In this document: piece after piece, positions 8,137-15,758 of the stretch
How the letters are laid out: each line of letters starts with the position of its first letter
Numbering within the stretch: the first letter of the stretch is position 1
Assembly: GCA_934464585.1 (NCBI GenBank)
Contig: CAKSJY010000014.1
Span: forward strand, 1 to 29,010
Origin: an uncultured Eubacteriales bacterium
GTDB taxonomy: Bacteria; Bacillota; Clostridia; Oscillospirales; Acutalibacteraceae
Length of the DNA: 29,010 nt
Direction: 5' to 3'
Notes under the pieces: generated by a model
The model's input: only the letters and a program-made list of their open reading frames with translations
The model's database searches: none
What the model was told of the DNA's origin: nothing
Translations under genes and position numbers: made by a program

Positions 8137-8865
8137 TCAATCATCAAAAAAGTGCGTATATTGAGTTAAATACTTTTTAAAACGTTCAGGATCTGCGTTA
8201 ACAACTAAGCTTTCGGGAAAGTCTATTTCTTCAAGCAATTTAATAGAATTTTCCACGTTACCTATCTGCATACAAAAATGTGAATCTGAATTTAATACAA
8301 CAGGTACATTATATTTTTTGCAAAGCAATGCTATCTGTTTGCAATTTTCCACAGAAGTCCTACGTACTTTAAATGAAGCGTTATTTATTTCAACAAGTTT
8401 ACCATTTTCACCAAAAATAGGAATAAGCTTCTCATAGTCATATTTATATACTTCAGTCCCGCTATGTCCTATAACATTTACTCTTTTATCTTTTGCTATA
8501 TTCAACATAGCATTTGTACAAGCTTCGAAGTCACCTTTTAATAGGTTTGTCGCCGGATTATGAATTGACGCAACAACCCATTCAAGAGTTTTTTCTTCTT
8601 CTGGTAATATATCTAAACTTCCATTTTCATCTAATATATTAGCCTCTATTCCTTTTAAAACAAACACACCATTTATTTTCTTAGGAAGTACTCTTAAATT
8701 TTCAAAATACCATTCTCCCGGAGCACCCGGAAGTGTTCTGGCATGATCAGTTATAGCAATAGCATAAAGCCCTCTCTGTGAAGCTATATTAACATTTTCC
8801 ATAATGGTACTGTATGCATGTGTAGAAGCAATTGTATGGCAATGTGTATCTGCAATTATTTTCAT
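8137..8865 (-). CDS. PHP-domain phosphoesterase, YcdX-like
   Basis: This 242-residue protein is a single PHP domain, a metal-dependent phosphoesterase fold. Metal-ligand motifs appear in the expected order: DTHCH (6-10, H8 and H10), H16, TDHA (39-42), E74, IHNP (H102), GHSG (H134) and NSDSH (192-196). This full set, with the WYFENLRVLP segment, resembles the YcdX/YcdX-like phosphatases, as opposed to HisK histidinol phosphatase; the true substrate is unknown. It has an AGAGGTG ribosome binding site before the ATG and follows hprK by 19 nt. The murB site lies directly after its stop, so the three genes are probably one transcript. A second PHP domain, fused to DnaE, is in the same gene cluster but is not closely similar. 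Confidence 0.85.
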   Translation of the reverse strand: MKIIADTHCHTIASTHAYSTIMENVNIASQRGLYAIAITDHARTLPGAPGEWYFENLRVLPKKINGVFVLKGIEANILDENGSLDILPEEEKTLEWVVASIHNPATNLLKGDFEACTNAMLNIAKDKRVNVIGHSGTEVYKYDYEKLIPIFGENGKLVEINNASFKVRRTSVENCKQIALLCKKYNVPVVLNSDSHFCMQIGNVENSIKLLEEIDFPESLVVNADPERFKKYLTQYTHFFDD

Positions 8866-8884
8866 CTAATTTCACCTCTTAAAT

Positions 8885-9826
8885 TTATTTTGATTTTACG
8901 TCATCATAATCCATACCTAAATTTTCAAGAAGTTCCTCTGCCGCATTATGCCCCATCATTTTTTGTCTGTTATTCATAGCAGCAATTTCTATTATTACGG
9001 CTAGGTTTCTTCCCGGAGTTACCGGTATAGTTAATATAGGTACATTAACTCCTAAAATATCGGTATATGTATTTTCCATACCCATACGATCATATATTTT
9101 TGAATTATCCCAAAACTCAAGATTTATAACAATATCAATTTTTTCAGTAAGCTTTACCGCACCCATACCAAATATCCTGCGGGCATTTATAATTCCTATT
9201 CCCCTAAGTTCAATAAAATGCCTTATATTTTTCGGAGCAGAACCAATTAGAGAATCTCTTGAAATTTTGCGTATTTCAACAGCATCATCTGCAATTAAAC
9301 GATGACCCCTCTTTATAAGTTCAATAGCAGTTTCACTTTTACCGACTCCACTGTCACCTGTTAAAAATACACCCTCACCATATACTTCTATAAGTACACC
9401 ATGTCTAGTAATCCTTGGTGCAAGCTCAACTGTCATATATGAAATAAGTGCAGCTACCAAGGTTGAAGTTGTCTCTGAGGAACTTAACAATGGTATAGAA
9501 AACTCTCTTGCTGCAGTTATAAATTCATCATATGGTTTTAATTTTCTTGCGAAAATTACTGCCGGAGGCCTTTTTTCAAAAATCTTTCTAATTAACTCGA
9601 GCCTCTCTTTGCTTGTAAATCTCGATAAAAAATCCATTTCTGCATTTCCGAATATTAAAATTCTGGTATTATCAAAGTAGTCTAAATATCCCATAAGCTC
9701 AAGCCCCGGGCGATTTACATCTTTAGATGCTATTAATATTTCGCTGGGATCGCATGGCATATATATTGTTTCCATAAGAAGCTCTTTTTTTAGCTTATCT
9801 AAAGATACAGTAAATTTAATAGGCAT
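8885..9826 (-). CDS. hprK: HPr kinase/phosphorylase
   Basis: HprK phosphorylates Ser46 of HPr with ATP or pyrophosphate and removes the phosphate again, setting carbon catabolite control in Gram-positive bacteria. The 313-residue protein has the N-terminal HprK domain (1-130), catalytic H142 in RHGV, Walker A GDSGVGKS (157-164), the ADDAVE segment (179-184), the family signature ELRGIGIINARRIFG (206-220) and the C-terminal TPGRNLAVIIEIAAMNNR segment (270-287). All key residues are present. It is the first gene of a minus-strand run (hprK, PHP, murB, rapZ, whiA, dnaE), consistent with Clostridial gene order. A weak promoter at 9862-9890 precedes it. The ATG at 9826 has a GGTGA site. Confidence 0.96.
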   Translation of the reverse strand: MPIKFTVSLDKLKKELLMETIYMPCDPSEILIASKDVNRPGLELMGYLDYFDNTRILIFGNAEMDFLSRFTSKERLELIRKIFEKRPPAVIFARKLKPYDEFITAAREFSIPLLSSSETTSTLVAALISYMTVELAPRITRHGVLIEVYGEGVFLTGDSGVGKSETAIELIKRGHRLIADDAVEIRKISRDSLIGSAPKNIRHFIELRGIGIINARRIFGMGAVKLTEKIDIVINLEFWDNSKIYDRMGMENTYTDILGVNVPILTIPVTPGRNLAVIIEIAAMNNRQKMMGHNAAEELLENLGMDYDDVKSK

Positions 9827-9861
9827 ACTACTATCACCAAATTCCTTTATTTTATATTAAT

Positions 9862-9890
9862 ATTATAACGCTATTAAAGCGAAATTAAAA
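9862..9890 (-). promoter_or_regulatory. candidate promoter of the hprK operon
   Basis: On the minus strand TATAAT (9862-9867) is preceded, after 17 nt, by a weak -35 TTTTAA (9885-9890). The spacer holds a small inverted repeat CGCT-TTAAT-AGCG. The poor -35 suggests low activity or dependence on an activator. Confidence 0.45.
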
Positions 9891-9906
9891 GTCATATTAT
9901 CAAACT

Positions 9907-9945
9907 AAAGGCAGACTTATAATATTTTTTTACAAGTCTGCCTTT
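9907..9945 (-). terminator. terminator after nifU
   Basis: AAAGGCAGACTT (9907-9918) pairs over 12 bp with AAGTCTGCCTTT (9934-9945) around a T-rich loop, 21 nt past the nifU stop codon. The U tract is short, so efficiency is uncertain. Confidence 0.7.
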
Positions 9946-9966
9946 ATTAGCTGTCATAATACAATA

Positions 9967-10413
9967 TTATTTGTTGTCACAGGCGCAATCTGTATGTTCG
10001 TCATCGCAGGAAGGAATATTTTTTATAAATAGCGAAGGATCTATTCCTTTTTTTGTATAATAATCAGACAAAGCTGCCTTTATTGCCTGTTCTGCTAAAA
10101 CGGAACAATGAACCTTCACAGGCGGTAAACCATCTAAAGCTTCCATAACAGCTTTATTTGTTAATGCCAATGCTTCCTCTATAGTTTTACCTTTTATTAA
10201 TTCAGTTGCCATAGAGCTTGTAGCTATTGCTGCTCCGCATCCAAAAGTTTTAAACTTTACATCTTTAATTATATTATCTTCAACTTTGATATACATTTTC
10301 ATTATATCTCCGCATTTTGCATTGCCTACTTCACCAATACCATTAGCATCCTCTAGCTCTCCACAATTTCTTGGGTTTGCAAAATGCTCCATAACCTTTT
10401 GACTATATGCCAT
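9967..10413 (-). CDS. nifU: Fe-S cluster assembly scaffold, NifU/IscU type
   Basis: This is the scaffold on which iron-sulfur clusters are built from sulfur supplied by the cysteine desulfurase. The 148-residue protein matches the IscU-like NifU N-terminal domain. It begins MAYSQKVMEHFANPRNCGEL and carries the three cluster cysteines C34, C59 and C103 plus D36 (KCGD, FGCG, VHCS). The C-terminal NifU domain and the central ferredoxin-like domain are absent, as in many Clostridia. The last 20 residues form an acidic tail with three more cysteines (CDDEHTDCACDNK), beyond the usual IscU end; they may bind metal. It follows nifS by 17 nt and is the last gene before a terminator. Confidence 0.95.
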   Translation of the reverse strand: MAYSQKVMEHFANPRNCGELEDANGIGEVGNAKCGDIMKMYIKVEDNIIKDVKFKTFGCGAAIATSSMATELIKGKTIEEALALTNKAVMEALDGLPPVKVHCSVLAEQAIKAALSDYYTKKGIDPSLFIKNIPSCDDEHTDCACDNK

Positions 10414-10430
10414 AACGATTTCTCCCTTTA

Positions 10431-11612
10431 TTAATTATTGTTTGCTTTTATCTTTTCCCAAAGTGGCGACATTGCCCTTAAGCGTTCAACTATTTTGGGA
10501 AGAACTTCTAAAATATAATCTACATCTTCCATAGAGTTTTGATCAGAAAATGAAAGTCTAAGTGATCCATGTGCAATATCATGAGGAAGACCTATTGCCA
10601 ACAAAACATGACTAGGATCAAGTGAGCCGGAAGTACACGCAGATCCGGAGGATCCACAAATACCATTCATATCAAGCATCAATAAGAGTGACTCACCTTC
10701 AATACCCTCAAAACACAAGTTTACATTTCCGGGAAGTCTCTTTTCTCTATGACCGTTTAGACGTGATCTTTCAATTTTAAGAGCACCGTCTATCATTTTA
10801 TCTCTAAGCTTTGTAAGTTTTTCTATTCTCTGGTCTATTGTTGAACAAGAAATTTTCATTGCTTTGCTAAGGCCTACTATACCCGCAACATTCTCAGTAC
10901 CCGCACGACGACCTCTTTCTTGTGCTCCCCCATCAATTAAGTTTGAAATTCTAATTCCTTTTTTTATATACAAAGCCCCAACACCTTTAGGGCCATGAAT
11001 CTTATGAGCAGTTAATGAAAGTAAGTCTATATTTTGTTCCTTAACATCTATTTTAACATTTCCAATTGCTTGTACAGCGTCTGTATGAAAAATAACGCCA
11101 TGCTTTCTGCATACAGCTCCAATTTCTCCTATAGGTTGAATAGTCCCTATCTCATTATTGGCATACATGATTGTGACTAGTGCTGTTGTATCCTTAATTG
11201 CATTTTCAAGCTCTTCAACACGTACCAAACCATCTGAGTGTACATCTAAATAAGTAACTTCAAAACCCTGTTTTTCAAGTGAATTTAAAGTATGCAAAAC
11301 TGCATGGTGCTCAAATTTAGATGATATTATATGGTTTTTGCCTTTCTTTTTTTGTTCTAAAGCAACACCCTTAATTGCCCAGTTATCAGCTTCACTTCCT
11401 CCGGAAGTAAAAAATATTTCATTTGGGCTTGCATTTAAGCAATCAGCTACAGTTTCTCTGGAAAGTTCCACTGCCTTTTTTGCTTCTCTTCCAACTGAAT
11501 ATAGGCTTGATGGATTTCCATAATAGTCTTTATAATAAGGAATCATTTCCTTTAGTACTTCATCTAATACCGGTGTTGTTGCTGCATTATCTGCATAAAC
11601 AAAACGCGACAT
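10431..11612 (-). CDS. nifS: cysteine desulfurase NifS
   Basis: NifS is a pyridoxal-phosphate enzyme that takes sulfur from cysteine as an enzyme-bound persulfide and passes it to the adjacent scaffold NifU. The fold is complete: YADNAATTP at 6-14, TSGGSEADN at 69-77, the PLP lysine K204 in LTAHKIHGPKG, and active-site C326 in SSGSACTSGS. The ATG at 11612 is chosen because GGAGGG (11620-11625) precedes it by 7 nt; an in-frame TTG at 11627 would use up that site. It has 393 residues, typical of class I enzymes. A promoter with a palindrome in its spacer (11647-11675) separates it from rnhA, pointing to independent control, plausibly by an Fe-S-responsive regulator. No iscR gene is adjacent. 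Confidence 0.96.
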   Translation of the reverse strand: MSRFVYADNAATTPVLDEVLKEMIPYYKDYYGNPSSLYSVGREAKKAVELSRETVADCLNASPNEIFFTSGGSEADNWAIKGVALEQKKKGKNHIISSKFEHHAVLHTLNSLEKQGFEVTYLDVHSDGLVRVEELENAIKDTTALVTIMYANNEIGTIQPIGEIGAVCRKHGVIFHTDAVQAIGNVKIDVKEQNIDLLSLTAHKIHGPKGVGALYIKKGIRISNLIDGGAQERGRRAGTENVAGIVGLSKAMKISCSTIDQRIEKLTKLRDKMIDGALKIERSRLNGHREKRLPGNVNLCFEGIEGESLLLMLDMNGICGSSGSACTSGSLDPSHVLLAIGLPHDIAHGSLRLSFSDQNSMEDVDYILEVLPKIVERLRAMSPLWEKIKANNN

Positions 11613-11646
11613 AAAAAATCCCTCCAATAAAAAATATCACATTATT

Positions 11647-11675
11647 AATATACACCAATAAGGTGTACTTTGCAA
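11647..11675 (-). promoter_or_regulatory. nifSU promoter
   Basis: Minus strand: TTGCAA (11670-11675), a 17-nt spacer and TATATT (11647-11652). The leader to the nifS ATG is about 30 nt. It allows nifSU to be expressed apart from murC-rnhA. Confidence 0.7.
11651..11667. promoter_or_regulatory. palindromic operator candidate inside the nifSU promoter
   Basis: TACACC (11651-11656) and GGTGTA (11662-11667) form a perfect 6-bp inverted repeat with a 5-nt centre. It fills most of the -35/-10 spacer and touches the -10. No U tract follows on either strand, so it is not a terminator. Its position suits a repressor that blocks RNA polymerase. Confidence 0.6.
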
Positions 11676-11687
11676 GAGAAAATATTT

Positions 11688-12125
11688 TTATTTAAATTTT
11701 TGAGCTGCTGCAACAGCCAATCTATCGCAACGTTCATTCTCCGGATGTCCGGCATGACCTTTCACCCACACTATCTTTGTTTTATGTTTAGATAGTTGAC
11801 TTAAAAGTGCTTCCCATAAATCAGAATTTATCGCAGGGTCCTTTTTATTCCTCATCCAACCGTTTGATTGCCACTTTTTCGCCCAACCTTTTTCTATAGC
11901 ATTACAAACATACTGTGAGTCACTATATAACGTAATGCTACACGGTTCTTTTAGCAATTTAACAGCCTCAAGTACAGCACTGATTTCCATACGGTTGTTT
12001 GTTGTATGAGCTTCACCTCCCGATATTTCCTTTTCATGCTCGTTATACTTTAATATTGCACCCCAACCACCGGGCCCTGGATTACCCTGACAAGCACCAT
12101 CTGTAAATATTTCCACTTCTTTCAA
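11688..12125 (-). CDS. rnhA: ribonuclease HI
   Basis: RNase HI cuts the RNA strand of RNA-DNA hybrids, removing primers and R-loops. At 145 residues it is the compact type without an extra N-terminal hybrid-binding domain. The active-site residues are in place: D9 in FTDGACQGNPGPGGWG, E47 in NNRMEISA, D69 in LYSDSQYV, H124 in VKGHAGHPENERCD and D134. The start is a TTG at 12125 with GGAGG (12133-12137) 7 nt upstream, and no ATG alternative fits the conserved N-terminus. It lies 42 nt after murC with no promoter evident, so the two are probably co-transcribed. Confidence 0.96.
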   Translation of the reverse strand: MKEVEIFTDGACQGNPGPGGWGAILKYNEHEKEISGGEAHTTNNRMEISAVLEAVKLLKEPCSITLYSDSQYVCNAIEKGWAKKWQSNGWMRNKKDPAINSDLWEALLSQLSKHKTKIVWVKGHAGHPENERCDRLAVAAAQKFK

Positions 12126-12167
12126 AATAATTCCTCCATAAAAACATAAACCTAAAAAAATCGATTA

Positions 12168-13538
12168 CTAATCAGCTAAACGCTTTAATATCATATTCGC
12201 ACACTTATATACATTTCCGCCACCAACTGTTAAAACTAAGTCTCCGGGTTCTGCATTTTTATGGATATATTCGGTTATATCCTCAAATGTATCTATGCAT
12301 ACACAACCCTCTATTTTTTCTCCTAAGTCCTGCGATTTTACGTTATAAGTATTCGTCTCTCTAACCGGAAGAATTTCAGATATAACAACATTATCAGCTA
12401 TCGATAGTGCTTTTGCAAAATCATCCATTAATAAATATGTTCTTGAATAAGTATGAGGCTGAAATACTACCCATACTCTCTTAAATCCCATAGACATAGC
12501 AGAAGTTAGAACAGCAGTAATTTCTGTTGGATGGTGAGCAAAGTCATCAGCAACAACTATTCCCTTTGGCTTTCCTAAAATCTCAAATCTTCTATGAACT
12601 CCGGTAAACTTACCTATGGATGAAATGATGTCCTCTATATTTGCATTTAGATAATGGCAAGTTGCAATTGCTGCTAAAGCATTATATATATTATGTTTCC
12701 CCGGAACATTCAAAGTTATAACCCCAAGTTTATTAGATTTATGCATTAAGGTAAATGTACTATGAATACCACCATTTGTAGATATATCACAAGCATAGTA
12801 ATCATTCTTTTCGTCTAAACCATAGGTTATTGTCTTTGTTTTTATACCATCAATTGCATCAAGTGTATTCTTATCATCACCATTTACAATTAAACAATCT
12901 GAGGCCTTCTCTGCAAATTTTCTAAATGATTTTTTTATATTCTCAAGATTTTTAAAATAGTCAAGATGATCAGCATCTATATTTAAAATAACAGCTACAG
13001 AAGGAGAAAGTTGCAAAAATGTATCTACATATTCGCAAGCTTCACACACGATTGTATCTGAATTACCTATATGGCTATTTCCTCCAATAGCCGGAAGTGT
13101 TCCGCCTATTATAGCTGTAGGGTCAAGTTTAGCACCTATTAATATTTGTGTAATCATAGCTGTGGTACTTGTTTTTCCATGAGTTCCTGAAACTGCTATT
13201 GAATTTTTATATCTATCTGTTAATATTCCAAGCATTACTGATCTTTCTACTACAGGAATATTCTTCTTTTTGGCTGCAACAATTTCAGGGTTATCTTGCT
13301 TTATAGCTGCTGAATACACTACAAGTTCTGTATCTGCTACATTTTCTTCTTTATGTCCCATAAACACAGGTATATTTCTAGCTTTTACTTTTTGAAGTGT
13401 ATCTGACTCATATACATCTGATCCGGTTATTGTATAACCTTTTTCCTTTAATATTTCTGCCATAGGACACATTCCGGATCCCCCTATGCCTATGAAATGT
13501 ATTTTTTGTATTTTATCTAAAATATCTCTATTAACCAA
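12168..13538 (-). CDS. murC: UDP-N-acetylmuramate--L-alanine ligase
   Basis: MurC is the ATP-dependent ligase that adds L-alanine to UDP-MurNAc, starting the peptidoglycan stem peptide. The 456-residue protein shows the Mur ligase order. The N-terminal UDP-binding loop is HFIGIGGSGMCPMAEIL (14-30), the ATP-binding P-loop is SGTHGKTSTT (117-126), and the C-terminal domain has DDFAHHPTEI and FQPHTYSRT. It starts with TTG at 13538, preceded by GAGGAG (13550-13555) with a long 11-nt spacing; no better in-frame start lies before the conserved GIGGSGM. A promoter at 13574-13601 drives it, divergent from rpsT. rnhA follows. Confidence 0.96.
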   Translation of the reverse strand: MVNRDILDKIQKIHFIGIGGSGMCPMAEILKEKGYTITGSDVYESDTLQKVKARNIPVFMGHKEENVADTELVVYSAAIKQDNPEIVAAKKKNIPVVERSVMLGILTDRYKNSIAVSGTHGKTSTTAMITQILIGAKLDPTAIIGGTLPAIGGNSHIGNSDTIVCEACEYVDTFLQLSPSVAVILNIDADHLDYFKNLENIKKSFRKFAEKASDCLIVNGDDKNTLDAIDGIKTKTITYGLDEKNDYYACDISTNGGIHSTFTLMHKSNKLGVITLNVPGKHNIYNALAAIATCHYLNANIEDIISSIGKFTGVHRRFEILGKPKGIVVADDFAHHPTEITAVLTSAMSMGFKRVWVVFQPHTYSRTYLLMDDFAKALSIADNVVISEILPVRETNTYNVKSQDLGEKIEGCVCIDTFEDITEYIHKNAEPGDLVLTVGGGNVYKCANMILKRLAD

Positions 13539-13573
13539 TTAATTTACAACTCCTCAAAAATTATACTTATAAT

Positions 13574-13601
13574 ATTATATTACATATAAACACAATGTTA
13601 A
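13574..13601 (-). promoter_or_regulatory. promoter of murC-rnhA
   Basis: Minus strand: TTAACA (13596-13601), a 16-nt spacer and TATAAT (13574-13579). It lies about 36 nt before the murC start. Confidence 0.6.
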
Positions 13602-13726
13602 ACAGCTTTTTAAAATTTATTTCAAGTTTTATCTCCTAAAATTTTTATTACGTAAAAATATATGGTACTTCAATCCCTTTTTTCGTAGCCTAAATTTCCT
13701 GATTCTACCACACTTAAATAAAATTA

Positions 13727-13756
13727 TTGACTTTTAATTTACATATGTGCTAAAAT
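13727..13756 (+). promoter_or_regulatory. promoter of rpsT
   Basis: TTGACT (13727-13732), an 18-nt spacer and TAAAAT (13751-13756), with TG one base before the -10 (extended -10). The leader to the rpsT start is about 30 nt. Confidence 0.7.
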
Positions 13757-13792
13757 ATTAACATCTGTCAACGAGCAAAAGGAGGTGTGACC

Positions 13793-14056
13793 ATGCCAAA
13801 CATTAAATCTGCAAAAAAACGTGTAAAAGTAACTGCAACAAAAGCTGCTAGAAACAAAGCATTTCGCTCTGCTTTAAAAACAACAGTTAAAAATGCTGTG
13901 ACTTCTATTGAAAACAATGCAGCAGACAGTAAAGAATCTGTATGCCAAGCAATCAAAAAGATTGACCAAGCAGCAGCTAAAGGAATTCTTCATAAGAACA
14001 CTGCAGCTAGAAAGAAGTCCGCCCTCGCTCGCAGACTAAATTCTATAAACAAGTAA
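13793..14056 (+). CDS. rpsT: 30S ribosomal protein S20
   Basis: S20 is a small basic helical protein that binds 16S rRNA early in 30S assembly. The 87-residue product begins MPNIKSAKKRVKV and is rich in Lys, Arg and Ala throughout, with AARNKAFRSALKT and KGILHKNTAARKKSALARRL, the family hallmarks. I start at the ATG at 13793 since AAAGGAGG (13778-13785) lies 7 nt before it; an in-frame GTG at 13787 is too close to the site. It is a single-gene unit with its own promoter and terminator. In other bacteria S20 represses its own translation; nothing here proves that. Confidence 0.97.
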   Translation: MPNIKSAKKRVKVTATKAARNKAFRSALKTTVKNAVTSIENNAADSKESVCQAIKKIDQAAAKGILHKNTAARKKSALARRLNSINK

Positions 14057-14062
14057 CTTATT

Positions 14063-14087
14063 CCGCCGGTTCTACCGGCGGTTTTTT
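14063..14087 (+). terminator. rpsT terminator
   Basis: CCGCCGGT (14063-14070) pairs with ACCGGCGG (14074-14081) around TCT, followed by six T. A GC-rich hairpin in an AT-rich setting, 6 nt after the stop codon. Confidence 0.92.
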
Positions 14088-14264
14088 ATTTATCAATTTA
14101 TTATAACTATAAAGTGACTAACACAAAGCGAAGTATAATCTGTAGGCACAAGCAATAGAAATCTTAAAAAATCAAGCTTTTATAAATTTATCTAAATATC
14201 AAAGCTACAGTACATAAATATGCAATAAAATATATGTTTTACGGTAAAGAAATCAGGTGAAAAT

Positions 14265-15008
14265 ATGGCTATATGGAATTTATGGCACGGTTGCCACAAA
14301 ATTAGTAGTGGATGTAAAAATTGTTATGTATATAGGCAAGATATACAGTATGATAGAGACAGTTCTATAGTTGTGAAAACCTCAAACTTTAATTTGCCAA
14401 TAAAAACGGACAGAAATGGTAAATATAAAATAAAACCTGGTGAAATAGTTTATACATGTTTTACTTCTGATTTTTTTCTAGAAGATGCTGATGATTGGCG
14501 AATCGATGCATGGGATATGATAAGAACACGCAAAGATTTGTACTTTCTCATTATAACTAAAAGGATTGATAGATTTCACGTTAATCTTCCAAATGATTGG
14601 GGAGATGGTTATGATAATGTTTGCATTTGCTGTACAGCAGAAAATCAAGAAAGAGCAGATTATAGGCTTCCTATTTATCTAAGCTTACCGATAAAACACA
14701 AGGCTATAATTTGTGAACCATTGCTGGAAAAAATCAACTTGTTACCATACTTAACGAATGATATTAGCCAGGTAATAGCAGGAGGAGAATCAGGTAATAG
14801 CGCTAGAGTGTGCAATTATGACTGGATATTAGATATAAGATCACAGTGCATAAGCAATAATATAAGCTTCTATTTTAAGCAAACAGGTGCAAAATTTATA
14901 AAGGACAACAAACTATATCGTGTACTGAGAAAATATCAGCATTCACAGGCACAAAAAGCAAATATAAATTTTGATAATAATATACCAAACGTTTTTAAAA
15001 TTATATAA
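14265..15008 (+). CDS. DUF5131 (phage Gp37/Gp68-type) three-cysteine protein
   Basis: This 247-residue protein belongs to DUF5131, formerly phage protein Gp37/Gp68 (PF07505). The diagnostic N-terminus is WNLWHGCHKISSGCKNCY, with C10, C17 and C20 in a CX6CX2C arrangement that recalls radical SAM Fe-S sites. Further family features are YTCFTSDFF (63-71), LIITKR (95-100), CTAENQERADYRLP, ICEPLLEKI, IAGGESG and FYFKQTG. No substrate is established. Related proteins sit next to the three-Cys-motif partner TcmP in mobile regions; no partner is present here. It has an AGGTGA site before the ATG, a lone TATAAT at 14134-14139 without a clear -35, and its own terminator. It is isolated from its housekeeping neighbours, which fits an acquired gene. 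Family assignment is firm, function open. Confidence 0.85.
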   Translation: MAIWNLWHGCHKISSGCKNCYVYRQDIQYDRDSSIVVKTSNFNLPIKTDRNGKYKIKPGEIVYTCFTSDFFLEDADDWRIDAWDMIRTRKDLYFLIITKRIDRFHVNLPNDWGDGYDNVCICCTAENQERADYRLPIYLSLPIKHKAIICEPLLEKINLLPYLTNDISQVIAGGESGNSARVCNYDWILDIRSQCISNNISFYFKQTGAKFIKDNKLYRVLRKYQHSQAQKANINFDNNIPNVFKII

Positions 15009-15056
15009 CTTTATAAATAAGTGCACGACTATCGCCTAATTTTATATATACAAAAA

Positions 15057-15094
15057 GGCAGATACACGGATTTTTACCATGTATCTGCCCTTTT
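15057..15094 (+). terminator. terminator after the DUF5131 gene
   Basis: GGCAGATACA (15057-15066) pairs over 10 bp with TGTATCTGCC (15080-15089), followed by C and four T. A preceding A run makes it potentially bidirectional. It lies between convergent genes. Confidence 0.8.
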
Positions 15095-15103
15095 ATTTCC
15101 ACT

Positions 15104-15136
15104 AAAAAGTGGTATAGTTACAAAAGGCTATACCAC
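15104..15136 (-). terminator. terminator after the radical SAM gene
   Basis: GTGGTATAG (15109-15117) pairs with CTATACCAC (15128-15136). The A run at 15104-15108 gives five U on the minus strand. It is 19 nt past the stop codon. Confidence 0.85.
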
Positions 15137-15155
15137 CTTTACCTAATTTGATACT

Positions 15156-15758
15156 TTATTTTATATATTTTCTAACTCTAAAATTTACGCCTATATTATT
15201 ACATTTTTCTCGACAAGCTTCTATTTCCTCTTTTGGAGTATTATTATCGACTATAGTTAATGTAACATCAGGCACATATTTTTTTACATCTTCTGCAAAT
15301 TCTAAAACAGCATAAAACGCGTTGCTTCCAAATTTCGAATGACATATGCGGTCATATTCCTGGGCATTTGATGCGTTTAGACTTATCGACATGCTATCGA
15401 CAAGATTTTTAAATTCTTTTTCTGTATGTCTATTGTGTATTAAGTTCGACAATCCATTAGTATTTATACGAATCTTTATCGATGATTTCTTTCTTATTTC
15501 ATGGCATACATATTGAATATCCTTAAGCCTGCAAGTAGGCTCACCATATCCACAAAAAACTAATTCTGAATACTCCGATAAGTCTCTGCTTAATATATCT
15601 GCAACTATTTCTTTTTTGGTTGGCTCTCGTTCAAGCCACAAATTCTCTGCATCTCCTACTCCATCCCCATTGTTTCTGATACAAAAATCACAATTATTGG
15701 GGCATGCGTTAGTTATATTAACATAAAGCTTATCTTCAAGTTCATATGTTATTGTCAT
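15156..15758 (-). CDS. radical SAM protein, TatD-associated
   Basis: This is a short (200-residue) radical SAM protein. The CX3CX2C cluster motif is ACPNNCDFC (C19, C23, C26), followed by the SAM-binding GYGEPT (70-75) and INTNGL near 98-103. The protein ends shortly after the barrel, with no second cluster domain. It matches the family known as the TatD-associated radical SAM protein (TIGR04038 as I recall), and it indeed lies directly behind tatD. Its ATG abuts the tatD stop (TAAATG), and its GGAGG site lies inside the last tatD codons, so the two are translated together. The substrate is unknown. A terminator follows. Family call is confident; function is not. Confidence 0.88.
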   Translation of the reverse strand: MTITYELEDKLYVNITNACPNNCDFCIRNNGDGVGDAENLWLEREPTKKEIVADILSRDLSEYSELVFCGYGEPTCRLKDIQYVCHEIRKKSSIKIRINTNGLSNLIHNRHTEKEFKNLVDSMSISLNASNAQEYDRICHSKFGSNAFYAVLEFAEDVKKYVPDVTLTIVDNNTPKEEIEACREKCNNIGVNFRVRKYIK

